Shown: positions 32,563-39,953 of the stretch, one piece after another
Position numbering within the stretch: position 1 is the first letter of the stretch
Layout of the letters: every line of letters starts with the position of its first letter
DNA from: a virus
DNA: 41,132 nucleotides
IMG/VR virus record: IMGVR_UViG_3300050821_004492
Location: 1 to 41,132 of that record
Strand: one strand, 5' to 3'
Made by a program: the position numbers and the translations under genes
Notes under the pieces: generated by a model
The model's input: only the letters and a program-made list of their open reading frames with translations
Told to the model about the DNA's origin: nothing
The model's database searches: none

Positions 32563-32840
32563 GGTGTTTTACTTATGGTCGGACGTCCCCGGCCTAGGGC
32601 GGAAGTGGGCTTTGTATCTGCAACATACCCAGCCCCCGGACAGCTTCCGCCCGACCCCCACCCGCCGACCCCACGAATACCCCCACCCCATAGCCCAAGG
32701 CATGGCGCCATAACCTAGGTTTGGCTTGACAGTTATGGGGGCCCCGGAACGTCTCTTGGCCTTTTGATCTCAGATCGGGCTCGGCCCCATGCCGGATTTT
32801 CCCCAAAAAACTTTTTGATTTTTTCTAAAAAATCAACGAC
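32563..32840. other. 278-base structured intergenic region, candidate origin or control region
   Basis: Holds no gene I can support. It contains GGGCGGAAG (32597-32605)/CTTCCGCCC (32644-32652) as a 9-bp stem with a nested GGGCT/AGCCC, a C-rich stretch (32650-32695), ATGGCGCCAT (32702-32711), CCATAAC (32708-32714)/GTTATGG (32732-32738), and an A/T-rich stem TTGATTTTTT/AAAAAATCAA (about 32815-32836). GC-rich dyads beside an AT-rich stretch, near the helicase gene, are origin-like; a leftward terminator at the AT stem is an alternative. Confidence 0.4.
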
Positions 32841-33077
32841 TTATTTGCCGATTTTACAAATTCCGCAATTTTGCAATTCGCGCAGGACGGTGAGGCGCAG
32901 TTCCGAGGAGAGGTTGGATTGGGTTTTGTGTTCGGCGACGTATCCGATCAGGTGTTGCACGGTGACGCCGCGAGCCTGGGCGATTTTGCATAGTGCGGCG
33001 TAGAACTCGTCTTCGAGGCTGATCGAGCTAGGTTTGCCGTTGATTTCGGCGGACCATTTGCGGACTTGGCTACGCAC
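32841..33077 (-). CDS. ribbon-helix-helix regulator (78 aa)
   Basis: Pattern SSISLEDEFYAALCKIAQAR then GVTVQHLIGYVAEHK then NLSSELRLTVLRELQN matches RHH_4-type proteins: a beta strand, then two helices with a conserved SLEDEF and SSxLRxxVL. These bind operator DNA as dimers. The GTG at 33077 is the only start near the domain; GGGGGAGG sits almost against it, so the true start is uncertain and may lie further up. It may act on the repeats at 33328-33430. Confidence 0.7.
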   Translation of the reverse strand: MRSQVRKWSAEINGKPSSISLEDEFYAALCKIAQARGVTVQHLIGYVAEHKTQSNLSSELRLTVLRELQNCGICKIGK

Positions 33078-33102
33078 GCCTCCCCCGAGCTGGGGCCGGT
33101 TT

Positions 33103-33300
33103 TCACCACATGTCGCGATTGATGCGCCGGACGTTCCAGTCTTTGACGTCGGCGTCGAAGTCGATCCAGGCTTGCGGGGTGATTTTAGCATAGCCGCCGT
33201 GTTCGGCGATCAGGGCTTGCAGATCGGGCCGGGGATTGGCCTTGAGCCATTCGACAAAATCGGGAGTGGTTTTCGGGCGGGTGGGGACGAAGCGGGTCAT
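33103..33300 (-). CDS. small hypothetical protein (65 aa)
   Basis: ATG at 33300 has AAGGAG at good distance. The protein is MTRFVPTRPKTTPDFVEWLK, then ITPQAWIDFDADVKDWNVRR, with helical stretches. It lies between the iteron-like cluster and the RHH gene. No family recognised. Confidence 0.65.
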   Translation of the reverse strand: MTRFVPTRPKTTPDFVEWLKANPRPDLQALIAEHGGYAKITPQAWIDFDADVKDWNVRRINRDMW

Positions 33301-33327
33301 CGCGGCTCCTTAACGCGGTGTGGGGGG

Positions 33328-33430
33328 TGTGGTGCCGAGGTGACCACATATCCCCCTCTATAGAGGGGATGTGGTCACCCCCCCCTCTGGTAACGGTGTG
33401 GTGACGATGTGGTCACCCCATGTGGTGACG
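33328..33430. repeat. iteron-like cluster with a 41-base near-palindrome
   Basis: Six matches to TGTGGT(C/G)(A/C)C: 33328-33337, 33339-33349 (inverted), 33369-33379, 33397-33406, 33407-33417 and 33420-33430. Two of them frame the near-palindrome 33339-33379, with arms GGTGACCACAT/ATGTGGTCACC around CCCCTCTA/TAGAGGGG. The cluster fills the whole gap between the replication gene and the next. It can be an origin bound by a Rep protein or an operator for the RHH protein. Confidence 0.7.
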
Positions 33431-33431
33431 C

Positions 33432-35369
33432 TTAAACGAACTCAATTCGCTCCCATCCAAGCGATGGTTTACCATACTGTTTTACCTCTATGGCCTTGGC
33501 TAGAAACAGTCGTTTCATAGCGTTTTCGAAGTCGCGTTTGTCCAGTCCCTCGGGGTCGGGCTCGCGGGCAAAGGCGGTAGGGGCATAATTGCGGGCGGTC
33601 GGTTTGGCGCTGACCGGGCGGTTGCCGTCGATCATCCGCCGCAACAGGTCGCGGAACTTTTGCTCGGCCTTGGCCTCGCGGGCGAGCTTGTCGAGGTTGG
33701 AGACGCCATCGGTTTCGGCCACGAATAGCCCGTTGCGAAACCGCAGGGTGAGGGATTGGGCCGGCGGGCCGTATTGGTTCTTCTGGAATTCGAGCACGCG
33801 CAAGTCGGAGCTGTCCTGTTCGTCGCCGCCGTTGGTAATGAATTTCATGTAGAAGCGGGCGCGCACGGCATTGTGCCAGGAGGTCGATCCAGAAATGCCG
33901 CTGTTGGTGTTCAATCCTGTGAGTGAGGGGTGGCTGATCAGGATCACTGAGCCGCTGGTGAGGATGGCGATACGGTTCAATAGGTCAATGAACTGCGTCA
34001 CCTGCGAGCGATCCATTTCCGAGCCGGCGAATACGTTGGCGCTTGACGCGATGATGATCTGCTGTGGTTTGAGGTCGCCGGCGCGCTGGTAGATTTCCCG
34101 GTACAGCGCAGTCGGTTCGACAATGCCGCTGCGGTTGGCGGTGGCCATGACCGCGCCTTTGCCGGCGAGTGAGAGGATGTGTAGGTCGGCGAGGTCGGCG
34201 GCACCGTCCTCGTAGTGGGCGAGGATTGCTTCGAGCCGGCGGTGGATCACGTCGAGATCGTCTTCGGCGTCGATGAAAAACGCCGGGCCGGGCGTCGGGT
34301 CGAAGCGCAGCCACGCGCGCTTGAGTGCGTGCGCGGCGGCAAGGTGCAGCGCTGTTGATGACTTGCCGACTGCGCCATGACCGGAGAACAGGCACACCTG
34401 TCTGGCTGGGATCAGGTCGCGCACCGACCATTCCTGTGCTGGTGCCGGGGTGCTGGTGAGAGTTTCTCCGGTGATCCAGATTGATGGTGCTGCTGGTTTT
34501 TGTGGTTCTGGCTCGCCGAGCTTGGCGCGCGCGCTTTTGAAGATGCCGGGCAGCTCTTGCAGCCGGCGCGACTGGCGGTCCGGATCGGCGCTTCTGGCAT
34601 TGACGATGCAGGCGTGCAGGAGATTGAACGCAGCGCCGTCGTTCATTCCGGCGCGCAGCATGGCCATGCTGGTGGACGCCAGCGCATCGTGATCGAGCTG
34701 GTCGTTGAAAATGCCGGTCCAGTCGAACCCATAGGTATCGCGATCGAATCCGTTGCCATCAGCTTTGCGGGTTCCGGTGAGCTGGTAGCCGTGCTTCAGC
34801 GCTATGCTGGCGCAGGCATCAATCAGCGCGTATCCGTTTTCTTTCGACAGGCCGGGCAACTCGTTGCGATTGACTTGATCGGGGCGGCCGCCGTTCCAGA
34901 AGAAATCCTTGTGGGTATCGGGGTGGATGCCGAAGCCGACGAACTGCTGTCCATCGGAGAGTAGTTCGATCCCGTGCTTGCGGCCGTCCGGTCCCCCTGG
35001 CGGGATAAGGTCGATCCTGTATTTGGCGAACGGCTCGCCCGAGAGCTGGAACAGGACCCCGCGCTTGGGCGGCATTCCGGTACGCACCATGACGTTGTCG
35101 CCATAGCGGTCACACAGCATGTCGATGATTTCTTCGACTGCTTCCGGGTGGTAGAGGTCGATGTCGAGGAATGGGTTATGGCGGGTGAGTAGGCCGGTGT
35201 TGGTTAGGCCGGCGAAGTAGGCATTGCTCGACCATCCCCGGATCTTGTCCTCGGGCATGTCGAACCACGTTTGCCAGCCGGTGATGCGCGGGATCTTGCC
35301 TTCGACCGGAATTGGGCTGTAGCCGTTGGCGCGTAGACGCAATCGTAGCGCGGTGATTTCTGGGTCCAT
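33432..35369 (-). CDS. primase-polymerase/RepA-like helicase fusion (645 aa)
   Basis: Replication initiator of plasmid type. N-terminal archaeo-eukaryotic prim-pol region (about 1-200): FLDIDLY with Asp69 and Asp71, and FVGFGIHPDTHKDFFW with His149. RecA-like RepA helicase region (about 315-560): Walker A GHGAVGKSS (330-338), FFIDAEDD (364-371), the strand IIIASSANVFAG (438-449) and ILISHPS. In this strand the usual Walker-B Asp is Ala or Ser, an oddity. A C-terminal winged-helix-like end follows. ATG 35369 has AGGGG upstream. A longer start at 35390 is possible. Confidence 0.85.
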   Translation of the reverse strand: MDPEITALRLRLRANGYSPIPVEGKIPRITGWQTWFDMPEDKIRGWSSNAYFAGLTNTGLLTRHNPFLDIDLYHPEAVEEIIDMLCDRYGDNVMVRTGMPPKRGVLFQLSGEPFAKYRIDLIPPGGPDGRKHGIELLSDGQQFVGFGIHPDTHKDFFWNGGRPDQVNRNELPGLSKENGYALIDACASIALKHGYQLTGTRKADGNGFDRDTYGFDWTGIFNDQLDHDALASTSMAMLRAGMNDGAAFNLLHACIVNARSADPDRQSRRLQELPGIFKSARAKLGEPEPQKPAAPSIWITGETLTSTPAPAQEWSVRDLIPARQVCLFSGHGAVGKSSTALHLAAAHALKRAWLRFDPTPGPAFFIDAEDDLDVIHRRLEAILAHYEDGAADLADLHILSLAGKGAVMATANRSGIVEPTALYREIYQRAGDLKPQQIIIASSANVFAGSEMDRSQVTQFIDLLNRIAILTSGSVILISHPSLTGLNTNSGISGSTSWHNAVRARFYMKFITNGGDEQDSSDLRVLEFQKNQYGPPAQSLTLRFRNGLFVAETDGVSNLDKLAREAKAEQKFRDLLRRMIDGNRPVSAKPTARNYAPTAFAREPDPEGLDKRDFENAMKRLFLAKAIEVKQYGKPSLGWERIEFV

Positions 35370-35370
35370 G

Positions 35371-35439
35371 TCAGGACCCCTGCGGCACAAATCGCTTGCT
35401 AGGGCTGCGGATCGTATCTATTTTTGCGGGATCAGGCAT
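35371..35439 (-). CDS. leader ORF 2 upstream of the replication gene (22 aa)
   Basis: ATG 35439 has AAGGAGC 7 bases upstream, the best site in this region. Product MPDPAKIDTIRSPSKRFVPQ then GS; the TGA ends one base before the ATG of the replication gene, so translation can be coupled. Such short leaders control RepA in IncFII-type plasmids. Not proven to be translated. Confidence 0.45.
   Translation of the reverse strand: MPDPAKIDTIRSPSKRFVPQGS
35396..35424 (+). promoter_or_regulatory. possible plus-strand promoter antisense to the replication leader
   Basis: TTGCTA (35396-35401) and TATTTT (35419-35424) are separated by 17 bases; four of six positions match consensus in each. It would start RNA near 35431, running against the replication mRNA leader and stopping at the hairpin 35523-35559. 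Moderate match only. Confidence 0.35.
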
Positions 35440-35467
35440 GAGGTTCGCTCCTTGTGTTCTGAGACAT
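35432..35467 (-). CDS. leader ORF 1 upstream of the replication gene (11 aa)
   Basis: ATG 35467 has TTGGAGG 6-7 bases upstream. Product MSQNTRSEPHA; its TGA lies inside the second leader, just after that ORF's ATG. Its coding bases contain the ribosome-binding site of the second leader. The arrangement looks like a coupled chain of small ORFs; chance cannot be excluded. Confidence 0.35.
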   Translation of the reverse strand: MSQNTRSEPHA

Positions 35468-35522
35468 TGGGTACCTCCAAGGGTTCCGGTGTTCGGTTTG
35501 ATGGCTGTGGTGGTCGTCAGTT

Positions 35523-35559
35523 AAAGGGTCCGGTGGAGCAACCGGGCCCTTTTCATTTT
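35523..35559 (+). terminator. intrinsic terminator on the plus strand
   Basis: AAAGGGTCCGGT (35523-35534) pairs with ACCGGGCCCTTT (35541-35552): 12 bp with one T.G pair, loop GGAGCA, then TTCATTTT. On the minus strand an A.C mismatch and no T run make it weaker. It sits between two genes reading apart, where no plus-strand gene needs it, so it ends some unannotated rightward transcript. Confidence 0.65.
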
Positions 35560-35637
35560 GCGAGCCTAGTCCTCACTCTGCGCCGGTGAAAGGGGTGGGC
35601 TACCGGCGGTCGCAAAAAATCTGTTAGTCTCCACCGC

Positions 35638-35955
35638 ATGCCGCAGCTCCCCTCCACGATTACCGCTCGCCCGACCGTCACGGTCGATGCACGGGCGGGC
35701 CGTGTGGTCGAGCCGGCGCTTCCTGATCCGACCTACCCCGGCACGCCCGGCCCGTTTGGCCGAGCGCGTGTCGTCACCGCGCTGCCGACCAATGGTGACG
35801 GTCCGGTGCTGGTCAGTCTGCCGGTGATGCTGCGCAGTCCGCGCGCTTATGTTGTTGATGCTGACGGCAACTTCGTTGGTGGCGGCAGCGCCTTGTACAT
35901 TCACCGGCTGGTCACCGCGCGCTGGGTCGAGGACACGCGCAGGCTGGGGGGATGA
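35638..35955 (+). CDS. small tail-associated hypothetical protein (105 aa)
   Basis: First gene of the rightward fibre cluster. No strong ribosome-binding site precedes ATG 35638. The product is Pro-rich at the start (PALPDPTYPGTPGPFGRARV) and beta-like later (VLVSLPVMLRSPRAYVVDAD). It likely belongs to the tail-fibre assembly by position. Upstream gap 35560-35637 shows CTGTTAGTCT 12 bases or so before the start, a possible promoter -10 region. Confidence 0.6.
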   Translation: MPQLPSTITARPTVTVDARAGRVVEPALPDPTYPGTPGPFGRARVVTALPTNGDGPVLVSLPVMLRSPRAYVVDADGNFVGGGSALYIHRLVTARWVEDTRRLGG

Positions 35956-35958
35956 CTG

Positions 35959-36276
35959 ATGTCGATCACGCGCCGTTACACCCCCAACTTCGCGCCGGGT
36001 GAGGCGTCGATCATCGGTATGGATTTCAGCTATGTCATTCCGCCTGGGGTCGGCATCGTCTCAGGTAGCTTGCACTTCTTCAACAACTTGGCGGTTCCGG
36101 TGGCGGCGGATGGTGACTTCACCATCGGCGCAGTCAGCGTGCTCGGGCGGGTGTTGTATGCTCCGATTTCTGGCGGCTCCATCGGCAAGGACTATCAGGT
36201 GCAGTGGACGGCGGTTGACACCACTGGCGCGATCTGGCCGCGCACGGCGTTGATGGCATGTGCGCCAACTAGCTGA
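35959..36276 (+). CDS. small beta-rich fibre-associated protein (105 aa)
   Basis: Starts four bases after the previous gene's stop region (TGACTGATG). The sequence alternates beta strands (IIGMDFSYVIPPGVGIVSGS, DYQVQWTAVDTTGAIWPRTA), as in phage Ig-like or fibre-base proteins. No exact family. Leads directly to the long fibre. Confidence 0.65.
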   Translation: MSITRRYTPNFAPGEASIIGMDFSYVIPPGVGIVSGSLHFFNNLAVPVAADGDFTIGAVSVLGRVLYAPISGGSIGKDYQVQWTAVDTTGAIWPRTALMACAPTS

Positions 36277-36289
36277 AGGAGCAGGATAA

Positions 36290-38212
36290 ATGGACGATTT
36301 TGTCATCAACGTGCGGCAGGTCGGCAACTATCCTCAGCTCCAGTATATTGGCGCCAATGATTTGTTGTTGATCCAGCAAGGTGGGATTGGTGGTCCCTAT
36401 GCCTGTGTTGATCAAGATGCTCTGCTTGGTCAGGTATTCGAGCGCGTCAACGTCGGAATTCTGCCGGCACCAAACAATCAGGGCATTGCTGCGTCCTACC
36501 TGATCACGCCGCTGGGGCAGCGCCAGGGCTTCAACTGGTATGTCGATCAGTATGGCGTGCAGCGTTATTTGCAGAATGGCGTGGCCGCCTACTGGAGCTT
36601 CAACGGCGTCAATCTGGTTTGGGCCACGTCGCCGAGCGGGGTGAAGGACGCGCCGATCGACACCACGGCGTGGGTGCCGATGTTCAACATCGGTGGCGGT
36701 GGCGGCAGCGCCATTACCGTCTCGGAGATCACTATCACTGGTACGCCATCAGCACCGACCGACGCGGCCACGGTTGGTTACGTAACGGCGCACACGGTGG
36801 CGAGCTTCAACACCCGCACCGGCGCGGTCACGCTCACCCTGGCTGACATCACCGGCGCTGGTGGAGCTCCGATTGCGAGCCCGGCATTTACGGGTGCGCC
36901 GACCGCGCCCACGGTGGCAACGTCGGATAGTTCGACAGCGGTTGCCACCACGGCGTTTGTGCATGCGGCGGTGGCGGCTGGTGTCGCGACGGGCGTGACC
37001 AGCTTCAACAGTCGCACCGGGGCTGTGCTGCTGAACTTGACGGATGTGACGGGAGTGGGTGGAGCGCCGCTCGCCAGTCCGGCGTTCACGGGGGCTCCGA
37101 CTGCACCAACCCCGGCGCCGGGGGATAATTCCACGGCGATCGCCACCACGGCGTTTGTCACGGCGGGTTTTGTTCCGACTGGCGGATTGTCCGGGTTTGC
37201 CCCGATCAACAGCCCGGCCTTCACCGGCATTCCGACTGCACCGACCCCGACACCGGGGACCAACACCGGGCAGCTCGCGACCACGGCCTTTGTCACGGCG
37301 GCGGTGGTGGCGTCGACCACGGGCGTAGCCAGTTTCAACACCCGCACTGGCGCCGTCGTTCTCAACACCACTGACATCACCACGGCGGGTGGTGCGGTGC
37401 TGGCGAGCCCGGCCTTTACCGGCACGCCCACGGCGCCGACCGCGACGGCGGGTACGGCAACGACACAGATCGCCACCACCGCGTTTGTCACCGCTGCAAT
37501 CGGCGCGGCGGGTGGGGTGACCACCTTCATGGGGCGGTCCGGTGCGGTCACCTTGACCACGGCGGACATCACCGCTGCGGGCGGGGCGATCCTGGCGGGT
37601 CCGGCTTTTACGGGCGTGCCGACCGCGCCGACCGCAGCTCCGGGCACGTCGACCACGCAGCTCGCGACCACGGCTTTCGTGGCGGCGGCTGTGGCAGCTT
37701 CGGTGCTGACCTTCAACGGCCGCTCGGGTGCGGTGACCCTGACCAGTGCCGACATATCGGCGGCGGGTGGGGCGTTGCTGGCGGGTCCGGCGTTCACCGG
37801 AATTCCGACTGCCCCGACTGCAACACCGGGAACCAACACCACACAGCTTGCCACCACCGCGTTTGTGCAGGCCAACCCGCCGACTTCCATCCAATCGGGC
37901 ACGGTGCAGGCGCAGAACGCCGACTTCGCCGCCTCGATCACCCTCGCCACGACCGACAACGGCAAGGTCAAGAACTGCACGTCGGCCTCGGCGGTGACGG
38001 TAACGTTGCCCAACAGCCTACCGCTGAACTTCTATTGCACCATCAATCAGGTGGGGGCGGGTCAGATCACCTTCTCGGCTGGCTCTGGCGCTACGGTGAA
38101 CAATCGGCAGGGGTTGACGCATAGCGCCGGGCAATGGGCCATGTGCTGCCTTTATGTGAAGTCCAACACCGGCACCAATGCCGCCTACATCCTGGGAGGA
38201 GACGTAGGGTGA
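36290..38212 (+). CDS. tail fibre with tandem repeats (640 aa)
   Basis: AAGGAG precedes ATG 36290. An N-terminal part (about 1-165) likely attaches to the virion: DDFVINVRQVGNYPQLQYIG and NWYVDQYGVQRYLQNGVAAY. Then six repeats of FNxRTGAV...SPAFTGxPTAPT...TTAFV (about 170-527) form an extended shaft. A C-terminal beta part (NNRQGLTHSAGQWAMCCLYV) ends it. Repeat three lacks its first third. Such repeats are known from phage side fibres. It overlaps the next gene by GTGA. Confidence 0.8.
   Translation: MDDFVINVRQVGNYPQLQYIGANDLLLIQQGGIGGPYACVDQDALLGQVFERVNVGILPAPNNQGIAASYLITPLGQRQGFNWYVDQYGVQRYLQNGVAAYWSFNGVNLVWATSPSGVKDAPIDTTAWVPMFNIGGGGGSAITVSEITITGTPSAPTDAATVGYVTAHTVASFNTRTGAVTLTLADITGAGGAPIASPAFTGAPTAPTVATSDSSTAVATTAFVHAAVAAGVATGVTSFNSRTGAVLLNLTDVTGVGGAPLASPAFTGAPTAPTPAPGDNSTAIATTAFVTAGFVPTGGLSGFAPINSPAFTGIPTAPTPTPGTNTGQLATTAFVTAAVVASTTGVASFNTRTGAVVLNTTDITTAGGAVLASPAFTGTPTAPTATAGTATTQIATTAFVTAAIGAAGGVTTFMGRSGAVTLTTADITAAGGAILAGPAFTGVPTAPTAAPGTSTTQLATTAFVAAAVAASVLTFNGRSGAVTLTSADISAAGGALLAGPAFTGIPTAPTATPGTNTTQLATTAFVQANPPTSIQSGTVQAQNADFAASITLATTDNGKVKNCTSASAVTVTLPNSLPLNFYCTINQVGAGQITFSAGSGATVNNRQGLTHSAGQWAMCCLYVKSNTGTNAAYILGGDVG
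36797..37870 (+). repeat. six tandem fibre-coding repeats
   Basis: Repeat starts at about 36806, 37004, 37334, 37526 and 37712 (FN- or FM-type starts) with spacing 198, 330, 192 and 186 bases; the 330 gap contains a full unit plus a short one of about 132 bases. DNA identity is high in the SPAFTG and TTAFV blocks, so recombination between units can change fibre length. Confidence 0.75.
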
Positions 38213-39945
38213 CCTTCCTCCTGCCCGGCGGCCTGGGCCAGCTTGGTGCGCCTTCGAGCGTGGCGTGGGACCCGCTCACGACGGGCTGGTCGACCCCGCC
38301 TGGGCTGGTGCGTGTGGAGCCGGCGATCCCGGCCGGCGAGCCGGGGACGGTTGGCGGCATGAGCATTGCGCCGTTGCTGGCGCCGACCGTGATCACCGAG
38401 AACTTCCCCACCGTTGAGAACCCGCTATCGAGCGGCGGGCAGTGGATGCATCAAACCACCTATTGGGCGAACATGGCGGTGGTCAATTGGCCGCCGCACA
38501 TCTGCTACAGCCTTCAGGACGGAACCAACCTTTACGGCGACGGCTATTCGTATCTGAGCCCCCTGGTTTGGCCGCCGAGCCACACTGACGTCATGGTGGC
38601 CTACACGGTCAACAAAGCCCCGAACGCGGGTAACATCGATGAATGGGAGGCCGTGTTCCGGGTCAGCGACAGCCCGCTGCCGGGTGGGGTTGGAACGGTC
38701 AAGCTGTACGAGGTCAACTACAATTCCGATGGCGCGTACACGCAGTTCGTAGCGTGGGACGGCACGCCGGGAACCTTCACCATCATCAACAACGGACCGG
38801 GGGTGGTTCCTGCGCTGGTGACCGGGGACGTCATTTCGGTGACGTTTCAGGGTCTGACCCATACGCTGAAGCGCAACGGGACCACGATCTGGACGGCCAC
38901 CGATCCCGGCACGGGCGGCGGCGATCCCAACTACACCGGCCCGTTCCTGACCGGCCAGCCAGGGTTCGGCAAGTTTTTCCAGGGGACAGCGGGGACCGGC
39001 AACAAGATGGGGGTCACGCAGGTTGTCGTGACCTCGGCGCCCTACACCGCGCCGACACCGTTAGCTTTGTTGGCGAATGTGTCTTCGCTGTCCACGGCCG
39101 GGACCATCGTTGGTCAGATCCCCTGCCAGCACAATCCGACTTCGTGGAGTGTCTCGGGGGCAACACCGCCCGGCAGCACGGGCTATTTCGCCATCGACAG
39201 CTTCGGCAATGTCGTCGTGCAGGCGGCGGCTGTCGGCAACATCATCGCGGCGGAATATGATTTCATAGCGACGGCGACCAACACCTTCGGCAGCAACACG
39301 GCGCTGGTGAAGCTCACCAATGTCGGCGTCACCGGCCCGCAGTTCAGCAACGGCAATCGCACCATCATCGACGGCGACAACAGCCACGGCACGGCGCTGG
39401 CGGTGCGTGGAACCAAGTCTGTTTTGACTACCGGCACGGCCGCCAGCCGGCGGCGCTACTTCGAGGTCAAGCTGGGCAACGTGGGGGAAACCCCTGCGGC
39501 GATTGGGTTTTGCAGCGCGGGTGTGGTCATCCCGGCGTGGAACGCGGTCACCACAACAGCCTTGCCGCTCGGGTATGACGCGGCGGGGAACAGCATCGGG
39601 GTCAATGCGAACCCCGGAGGCGCTTACGTACTCGTGTTTCAGGCTTCTGGGGTGTACGCCACCATCCTCGCGCCCATTGGCGGCGACATCCTTGGCATTG
39701 CCGTGGACAACAGCGGGGTGAACAATCCCTTCGGAACAGCGCTCTGGTTCAACATCAACGGCAACTGGCTGAACAGGGGCGCGGGGACGACCACGGTTTT
39801 CCCCGGTCTAGCGAACCCGGATTACGTCCTTAGTGGTGGTCCGTTTCAGGTTTGGCCTGCTTGCTCGACCGACTACCAAGATCACGTCACCATTCATCCC
39901 AATTCGACGCCGCTGTACATACCTGCCGGCTTCCTGGCCCTTTGA
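38209..39945 (+). CDS. receptor-binding protein with lectin-like, cadherin-like and SPRY-like domains (578 aa)
   Basis: GTG 38209 overlaps the fibre stop (GTGA) and has GGGAGGA upstream. Domains by pattern: a concanavalin or LamG-like part (about 60-280: WEAVFRVSDSPLPGG, YTQFVAWDGTPGTFTIINNG, VTFQGLTHTLKRNGTTIW), a cadherin- or Ig-like part (about 283-385: YFAIDSFGNVVVQAAAVGNI) and a SPRY-like part (about 390-560: RRYFEVKLGNVGETPAAIGF, ALWFNINGNWLNRG). These folds bind sugars or proteins, so receptor recognition at the fibre tip is likely. Confidence 0.65.
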   Translation: MTFLLPGGLGQLGAPSSVAWDPLTTGWSTPPGLVRVEPAIPAGEPGTVGGMSIAPLLAPTVITENFPTVENPLSSGGQWMHQTTYWANMAVVNWPPHICYSLQDGTNLYGDGYSYLSPLVWPPSHTDVMVAYTVNKAPNAGNIDEWEAVFRVSDSPLPGGVGTVKLYEVNYNSDGAYTQFVAWDGTPGTFTIINNGPGVVPALVTGDVISVTFQGLTHTLKRNGTTIWTATDPGTGGGDPNYTGPFLTGQPGFGKFFQGTAGTGNKMGVTQVVVTSAPYTAPTPLALLANVSSLSTAGTIVGQIPCQHNPTSWSVSGATPPGSTGYFAIDSFGNVVVQAAAVGNIIAAEYDFIATATNTFGSNTALVKLTNVGVTGPQFSNGNRTIIDGDNSHGTALAVRGTKSVLTTGTAASRRRYFEVKLGNVGETPAAIGFCSAGVVIPAWNAVTTTALPLGYDAAGNSIGVNANPGGAYVLVFQASGVYATILAPIGGDILGIAVDNSGVNNPFGTALWFNINGNWLNRGAGTTTVFPGLANPDYVLSGGPFQVWPACSTDYQDHVTIHPNSTPLYIPAGFLAL

Positions 39946-39953
39946 GGTTTGAC

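Larger units (their letters stand above)
35431..35559 (+). ncRNA. candidate antisense RNA to the replication gene leader
   Basis: A transcript of about 130 bases is bounded by a promoter-like pair (35396-35424) and an intrinsic terminator (35523-35559) on the plus strand, with no plus-strand gene inside. It is complementary to leader ORF 1, its ribosome-binding site, and the start and site of leader ORF 2. Counter-transcribed RNAs of this kind limit replication-protein synthesis in plasmids. Inference from layout only. Confidence 0.35.

Noticed and set aside
32594-32806. 70-codon minus-strand frame in the structured intergenic region
   Set aside because: No ribosome-binding site; it runs through dyads and a C-rich tract and has no protein-like pattern.
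36797-37870. Regular repeats considered as a CRISPR array
   Set aside because: Units of 132-198 bases lie in frame within a fibre gene; no short identical repeats with unique spacers.
36778-38013. Long minus-strand frame (411 codons) opposite the tail fibre
   Set aside because: Shadow of the GC-rich repeated fibre gene; its Val/Ala/Pro repetition mirrors the repeats on the coding strand.
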